Assembly: GCA_021159235.1 (NCBI GenBank)
Contig: JAGGSF010000106.1
Span: 1-32,331 of the forward strand
Direction: 5' to 3'
DNA length: 32,331 bases
Source: Deltaproteobacteria bacterium
GTDB taxonomy: Bacteria > Campylobacterota_A > Desulfurellia > JAGGSF01
Part shown: one piece after another, positions 24,083 to 32,331 of the stretch
How positions within the stretch are numbered: position 1 is the first letter of the stretch
Layout of the letters: each line of letters begins with the position of its first letter
The notes under the pieces: generated by a model
Database searches by the model: none
What the model saw: the letters and a program-made list of their open reading frames with translations, nothing else
Told to the model about the DNA's origin: nothing
Made by a program: the position numbers and the translations under genes

Positions 24083-24581
24083 ATCTCTTTCTGAGCTCAA
24101 GAACATGTCTGTAGTGTTCTATGTATGAAAATATGCCTTCTACATCATCTATATGCCTGGTTACAATACCCACATTTACATATGGCTTATCGGAAACAAC
24201 GAGAAAGACAGAACTCAAATCTTTCAGAGAAAACGCTCTTTCTCTATACACCAGCACTTTATGCAGATCCTCGTTCTTAAATCCCTCAACGAATACAAAA
24301 TCGCAATCTGAGTAAAACTTCTTTATTTCAGATAATGTTTTTTCTTCATCCTCCACCATTGCAAACCTTCTTTTACCGATTATGGATACTCGTTTTGCAC
24401 CGGCATGTTTCATTCGGTAGGAATCCTTTCCCGGATAATCTATCTCAAAATTGGATGGAGCATGCTTTACTGCACCTACTACATAACCCTTACTTTTTGC
24501 TTCTTTAATCAGTTTTTCAATAAGTGTGGTTTTCCCGGCACCACTGTGTCCGATGAATGAAACAAAAAACGGTTCAATCAT
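24063..24581 (-). CDS. mobB: Molybdopterin-guanine dinucleotide biosynthesis protein MobB
   Basis: GTP-binding adaptor that assists formation of the bis-MGD form of the molybdenum cofactor. ATG 24581 (172 residues) is preceded by AAAGGAGG; an open frame with an ATG at 24635 would add 18 residues that are not part of the family. The P-loop is FIGHSGAGKTTLIEKL (residues 9-24), then VVGAVKHAPSNFEID and VFVEGFKNEDL, all standard for MobB. It overlaps the end of moeA by eight bases. MobA, the guanylyltransferase, is not in this window. Confidence 0.93.
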   Translation of the reverse strand: MIEPFFVSFIGHSGAGKTTLIEKLIKEAKSKGYVVGAVKHAPSNFEIDYPGKDSYRMKHAGAKRVSIIGKRRFAMVEDEEKTLSEIKKFYSDCDFVFVEGFKNEDLHKVLVYRERAFSLKDLSSVFLVVSDKPYVNVGIVTRHIDDVEGIFSYIEHYRHVLELRKRYEHPSG

Positions 24582-25761
24582 CAAACCTGCCTCCTTTAAA
24601 TACAGAGGATCTTTCCACATCACCCTTATCTTCATCTATCATGATAAAACCATCTGCATTAACCACAGAAAGGAAGTTATCCGATTTTTGAGAGCCGCTA
24701 CTCTTTACAGTTACCTTCAGTTTTTCATCAACAAATTTTACTCTATTTAGATAGAGTTTTCCTTTTTTGGAATGCATATCTTCCAGAAGCTCACAATTAA
24801 AGAGTTTTTCTGTATAATTTCTACCGCTCATCTTCAGCAAAGCAGGCTTTAAAAAAGCATAAGCAGTCATAAACAGGGCCGCTGGAGGACCGGAAAAGGC
24901 AAAGACCAGTGTCTTATCCTTTATACCAAATGTAAACGGTCTTCCTGGTTTAATGTCGGGTTTTGAAAATATTATGTTTACTCCACATTCTTCCATCGCC
25001 TTTTTTGTGAAATCCGTTTTTCCTTGAGACACACCTCCTGTGGTAACTACCACATCCGATGATAGGAACGACCTGTCTAAAGCCTCTCTTATACTTTCCA
25101 CATCATCTCTGAGATGCTGGTGATAGACTTCTCCTCCCCATTTTTCTATGAGTCCTTTTAAAATGTAGAAATTCGTATTGTATACCTTTCCTTTTCTATA
25201 TGCATCGTAAGGTGTAATTACCTCGTTGCCGGTAGTAAATACAGAAACCTTGGGTCTTTTAAACACGAGGGTGCTGTTAATACCACAATGAGCCAAAAGT
25301 GCCCATCTTCTCACATTTATCAAATCTCCCCTGTTCAATATCTTCATTCCTTTTTTAATTTCTGCACCCTTTTTGGTCACATTGTGATAGATGGCAGGTC
25401 TTTCTTTGACTGTTACCGTGTTTCCTTCAACCTCTGCTTTTTCTACCATTATTACACAGTTTGCCCCTTCAGGAAGGGGAGAACCGGTATTTACCCAAAA
25501 GGCACACCCTTTTTTCAACCTAAATCCTGCTTCATCCACTCCTATACTGCCTTGAATGGTCAGTTTCTTTGGCAACCTGTCTATATCCTCTACACGCACA
25601 GCATACCCATCCATCGCCGAGCGAGGAGTGGAAGGGAAATCCATCGGAGCGTATATATCCTCAAATAAAACCCGCCCTCTCAATTCATTCAGGTCCTTTC
25701 TTTCTCCACCTAATGCAAAACTATATTCTATTATTTTATCCAATGCTTGCCTGAACCTCAT
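24574..25761 (-). CDS. moeA: Molybdopterin molybdenumtransferase
   Basis: Inserts molybdate into adenylylated molybdopterin. From ATG 25761 the protein has 395 residues; this start forms an ATGA overlap with gltX, while ATG 25773 would add four residues. Family landmarks are FEDIYAPMDFPSTPRSAMDGYAV in two adjoining parts near residues 30-55, FWVNTGSPLPEGANCVIMVE, TTGNEV, and GGVSQGKTDFTKKAM. The C-terminal FSGPPAALFMTAY replaces the more common LPGNP-type loop. It is one of four Moco genes (moaA, moaC, mobB, moeA) in this operon, separated by LPS genes. Confidence 0.94.
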   Translation of the reverse strand: MRFRQALDKIIEYSFALGGERKDLNELRGRVLFEDIYAPMDFPSTPRSAMDGYAVRVEDIDRLPKKLTIQGSIGVDEAGFRLKKGCAFWVNTGSPLPEGANCVIMVEKAEVEGNTVTVKERPAIYHNVTKKGAEIKKGMKILNRGDLINVRRWALLAHCGINSTLVFKRPKVSVFTTGNEVITPYDAYRKGKVYNTNFYILKGLIEKWGGEVYHQHLRDDVESIREALDRSFLSSDVVVTTGGVSQGKTDFTKKAMEECGVNIIFSKPDIKPGRPFTFGIKDKTLVFAFSGPPAALFMTAYAFLKPALLKMSGRNYTEKLFNCELLEDMHSKKGKLYLNRVKFVDEKLKVTVKSSGSQKSDNFLSVVNADGFIMIDEDKGDVERSSVFKGGRFDD

Positions 25762-27111
25762 GTTTCTATCCACATGTTTAATCTGTTTATTATCTCCTCT
25801 TTCCCCAGACAGAGAATGAGTTTGAGGATACTTATTCCCTCTTCTTTTCCAGTGAGAATGTGTCGCAAAAGGGTATAAAAATCCCTCTTATTGAAGGAAT
25901 TACTCTCCAGAAAATTGTTTAGTTCCTGTTTCAATTTCTCTCCTTTAAAATGCAGGAGAAAATCCATAAATTTTTTTACCACATCTTTATTCTTCTCTGT
26001 TTTTTCAGCAGGAAATACATCACCCTTAACAATAATTTCCATAAGTTCATTCAACTGTTTTAAATCCTCAGTTTCATCCCTTAAACATAGAGCCAATTTT
26101 CTTTCTCTTTCGTTTAAGTCTCTGTTTAAATAACGGGAAAGAGAATCTATAAACCTTTCATTGCTAAGTGTCCGCATAAATCTTTTATTCAACCATTTCA
26201 ACTTTTTAAAATCGCATACCGCTCCGCTTCTTCCTACTTTATAAATATTGTATTTTTCTATCAACTCGTCTATGGTAAATATCTCTGATTTACAATGCCA
26301 GCCTAAGAGAACCATAAAATTACACAATGCCTGGGGTAAAATGCCATTTTCTTTTAAGTGTCTTATAGAAAAGCATTCTTCCCTTTTGGACAGCTTTTTT
26401 CTCTCCTCATCTAATACTGTTGGCAGATGGAGAAATTCCGGTATATTTCTTGCTACACTGTTTAATATGAGTATCTGCTTTGGAGTATTGGAAAGGTGAT
26501 CTTCTCCTCTTATTACATGGGTAATATTGAGCAGGGCATCATCTATGGCTGATGAAAAATTATAGGTGGGAAGACCATTTGACCTTAAGATAACAAAGTC
26601 TCCAAAATCCCGATCATTGAAGTTCATTTTCCCGAATACACCATCGTTAAATTCTATTTTCTCTCCTCTGGTTTTAAAGCGAATAACATAAGGTAGTCCT
26701 TCATTTAGATTTTTTTTTATCTCTTCTTTTGAGAGATGACGGCATTTTCCCGAATAACGATAAGGAAAACCCTTTTTTTTAGCTTCTTCTTTCTCTTTCT
26801 TTATCTCTTCTTCAGAACAGAAGCAAAGATAGGCATCCCCCTTCTCCACCAACTTATAAGCATAGTCTCTATAGATCTTTATGCGTTCACTCTGAAAGTA
26901 TGGGCCTTCGGTGAAGGTGATACCCAGCCATTCAAGATCATCCATTATATTTTGAATGTAGACTTTCCTACTTCTCTGCACATCTGTATCATCAATTCTC
27001 AATATGAAATCGCCGTTCCTCTGACGGCTGAAGATATAATTTATCAGCGCAATTCTCGCATTTCCTATGTGAAGCAAACCGGTAGGAGAAGGGGCAAAAC
27101 GCACCCGTACA

Positions 27112-27119
<8 letters not shown>
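25758..27119 (-). CDS. gltX: Glutamyl-tRNA synthetase
   Basis: Charges tRNA(Glu) with glutamate and may also charge tRNA(Gln) if a Gat pathway is used. The 453-residue class I synthetase has the HIGH motif as HIGN (17-20) in FAPSPTGLLHIGNARIAL and the KMSKS equivalent KLSKR at 242-246. A zinc-type site C99-x-C101-x24-C126-x-H128 has the same spacing described for the E. coli enzyme. GEDHLSNTPKQI is conserved. The start overlaps ftsB by eight bases and the stop overlaps moeA. With gatCA in the window, a non-discriminating enzyme is possible but not shown. Confidence 0.96.
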
Positions 27120-31117
<3,998 letters not shown>

Positions 31118-31131
31118 TTCTACCCCTTTTT

Positions 31132-31160
31132 ATAATAACACCTGAATCTACAAGTCACAA
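31132..31160 (-). promoter_or_regulatory. Candidate extended -10 promoter for the minus-strand operon
   Basis: On the minus strand TTGTGA (31160-31155) and TATTAT (31137-31132) are separated by 17 bases, with TG one base before the -10. The -10 is one mismatch from consensus; the -35 is two. Predicted transcription would begin near 31125, within the G-rich ribosome binding site, leaving a leader of only about eight bases. That short leader is a reason for caution. Confidence 0.4.
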
Positions 31161-31164
31161 GCAT

Positions 31165-32304
31165 TTATCCAAACTGTTTTCTAAATCTCCACATGCCTAC
31201 GCTAAATACCACCAACCCCAGAGTCGTCATCTTTAAAATCTTTGACCAGAGAATATTTAATCCCACCCCCTTTAAGAAGATACCATAACTGGATTCTATA
31301 AAGTAATAAAGCGGAGAAAAGTTTGTCATCGTTTTCAGCCATCCTGGCATTGCCTCCGGCGGGGTCCAGCTTCCAGACAAAAAGAGCAGGGGAAACATGA
31401 TTAAAATAACTAACATCATTACCTGAGAAAGATTCTTCGCAATAGTGGAGATAAATATCGCTATTCCTGAGGATGTGAAAACATACAGAACAGTGGTAAC
31501 GAAAAACAAAAACAGGCTACCCCTGATGGGAATATGGAAAATTGGCTTTATCACCAAAAACACACCTGCTGCTGTGCCTATCAAAATGACAAGAGTCATA
31601 GCTAATATTTTGGGAAATATAATTTCAAATCCCGAGATAGGCGAGACAAGCAATTGTTCAATAGTACCTCTTTCTTTTTCCCTCACCATAACTGCAGCCG
31701 GTAAAACCATAGAAAGAACAGTGATAACGGTTAAAAGTTCAGATAAAGACATAAACCATTCCTCATTTTGATTGGGGTTATAGAAAACACGATGATTGTC
31801 TTGAACCACAGGTGCCTGTTCCAGCCTGTCTTCCGTCAATCCCATATTTTTCATACCTATCTCCCGGGAAAAGCTTGATATGATCTGGCCTCCGTATGAG
31901 GAGGCTAAGAATCCCAGAACAGAATTACTGGTATCAACAAGCATCTGCACATCAGTATGGTAACCTGATGCTAAATTTTCCTGGAAATGGGGTGGAATGT
32001 CCAGAATCACCATTGCTTTTCCTTTATCTAAGAGGGGAGTGATCTGTTTCTCATCAAGAACTTCTCCTTTAAGACGAAAATACGGCTGGTGGAAGCGGGA
32101 GACAAGTTCCCGGGACAATGCGCTCCTGTCGCTGTCGTGAACCCTTAAGATGGCATTGTGGAGAGATAAACTTGTCCCTGAGCCTGCAATATATATATCA
32201 AAGGTAAAAAAATAGATGGTAGCGATCATCAAAAATATATCTCTCGTAAACTGGATCAGTTCTTTTATTGTCATAACTCTTAAGTGATTCAGCATAAATT
32301 TCAT
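31165..32304 (-). CDS. ABC-2 type transporter permease (YhhJ/YbhR-like)
   Basis: Inner membrane permease of 379 residues, part of an ABC exporter. It has one N-terminal membrane segment (about 22-42), a large extracytoplasmic domain (about 45-185), then five membrane segments in the C-terminal half. The ABC-2 hallmark EKERGTIEQLLVSPISGFEI is followed by a LFLSGSWTPPEAMPGWLK loop and SPLYYFIESSYGIFLKG, as in YhhJ/YbhR/YbhS permeases that work with HlyD and TolC partners. AAGAGGG precedes ATG 32304. No ATP-binding subunit is in the window; it may be encoded upstream beyond the right edge. A 47-base gap separates it from the next minus-strand gene. Confidence 0.93.
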   Translation of the reverse strand: MKFMLNHLRVMTIKELIQFTRDIFLMIATIYFFTFDIYIAGSGTSLSLHNAILRVHDSDRSALSRELVSRFHQPYFRLKGEVLDEKQITPLLDKGKAMVILDIPPHFQENLASGYHTDVQMLVDTSNSVLGFLASSYGGQIISSFSREIGMKNMGLTEDRLEQAPVVQDNHRVFYNPNQNEEWFMSLSELLTVITVLSMVLPAAVMVREKERGTIEQLLVSPISGFEIIFPKILAMTLVILIGTAAGVFLVIKPIFHIPIRGSLFLFFVTTVLYVFTSSGIAIFISTIAKNLSQVMMLVILIMFPLLFLSGSWTPPEAMPGWLKTMTNFSPLYYFIESSYGIFLKGVGLNILWSKILKMTTLGLVVFSVGMWRFRKQFG

Positions 32305-32331
32305 GCTTTAACCCTCTTATGAAATAACAAG
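32301..32331 (-). CDS. Possible C-terminal end of an upstream gene (partial)
   Basis: The last bases on the minus strand read in one frame as LLFHKRVKA followed by TGA, which overlaps the permease start as ATGA. A basic tail after hydrophobic residues is typical of a second ABC-2 permease, and paired permeases are common in this system. Only nine codons are visible, so this is tentative; another frame ends at a TAA a few bases earlier. Confidence 0.35.
   Translation of the reverse strand, partial: LLFHKRVKA

Noticed and set aside
24582-24635. Upstream extension of MobB by 18 residues
   Set aside because: The P-loop region begins right after ATG 24581, which has AAAGGAGG upstream. The extension only overlaps moeA.

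Overview
The window is a gene-dense chromosomal segment of a Gram-negative (diderm) bacterium. It holds about 30 protein genes, no gap longer than about 160 bases, and no rRNA, tRNA, CRISPR array, insertion sequence or phage gene that I can see. Base composition is AT-rich (roughly 40% G+C by eye). Arginine is mostly AGA/AGG and ATA is common for isoleucine, a codon pattern often seen in thermophiles. The diderm call rests on a TolC-type outer membrane protein, an LpxL/HtrB lipid A acyltransferase and an O-antigen ligase/polymerase-like protein. The archaeal-type bifunctional FBP aldolase/phosphatase, two archaeal-type (ApgM-like) phosphoglycerate mutases and pyruvate phosphate dikinase suggest an anaerobic, gluconeogenic, perhaps thermophilic or deep-branching lineage. 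I cannot name the phylum from sequence alone.

Left half, plus strand. Positions 157-3425 hold an efflux-type trio: TolC-like protein, HlyD/EmrA-like membrane fusion protein and a DUF3187-like outer membrane protein. A clear sigma70-type promoter (TTGACA-16-TACAAT) at 3434-3461 then starts a long run of mostly overlapping genes to 16448: PLP aminotransferase, ppdK, tldD-like protease, truA, gatC, gatA, a small unknown protein, a family 2 glycosyltransferase, a NodB-type deacetylase, a Gfo/Idh/MocA oxidoreductase with a DegT aminotransferase (a nucleotide-sugar amination pair), and an ApgM-type phosphoglycerate mutase.

Right half, minus strand. From 31117 down to 19602 there is an 11-gene overlapping run: GDP-mannose pyrophosphorylase with a degenerate phosphomannomutase domain, eno, ftsB-like, gltX, moeA, mobB, a family 4 glycosyltransferase, O-antigen ligase-like, lpxL-like, moaA, moaC. 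A second unit, proC - FBP aldolase/phosphatase - second ApgM-like protein, begins from a near-consensus extended -10 promoter placed so that its mRNA would be leaderless. At the right edge an ABC-2 permease follows what is probably the last codons of another gene.

The two halves converge at 16448/16451, where two distant homologues of the ApgM family meet tail to tail with two bases between them. The plus-strand terminator lies inside the coding end of the minus-strand gene. Metabolically the window joins lower glycolysis/gluconeogenesis (pyruvate to PEP to 2-PG to 3-PG, and triose phosphates to fructose 6-phosphate) to sugar-nucleotide and lipopolysaccharide assembly. Molybdenum cofactor and translation genes are threaded through the same operons. 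I did not find an obviously new defence or mobile system. The more unusual points are the pseudoenzyme domain, the leaderless promoter, the paired ApgM homologues and a possible GnnA/GnnB-like pair for amide-linked lipid A.
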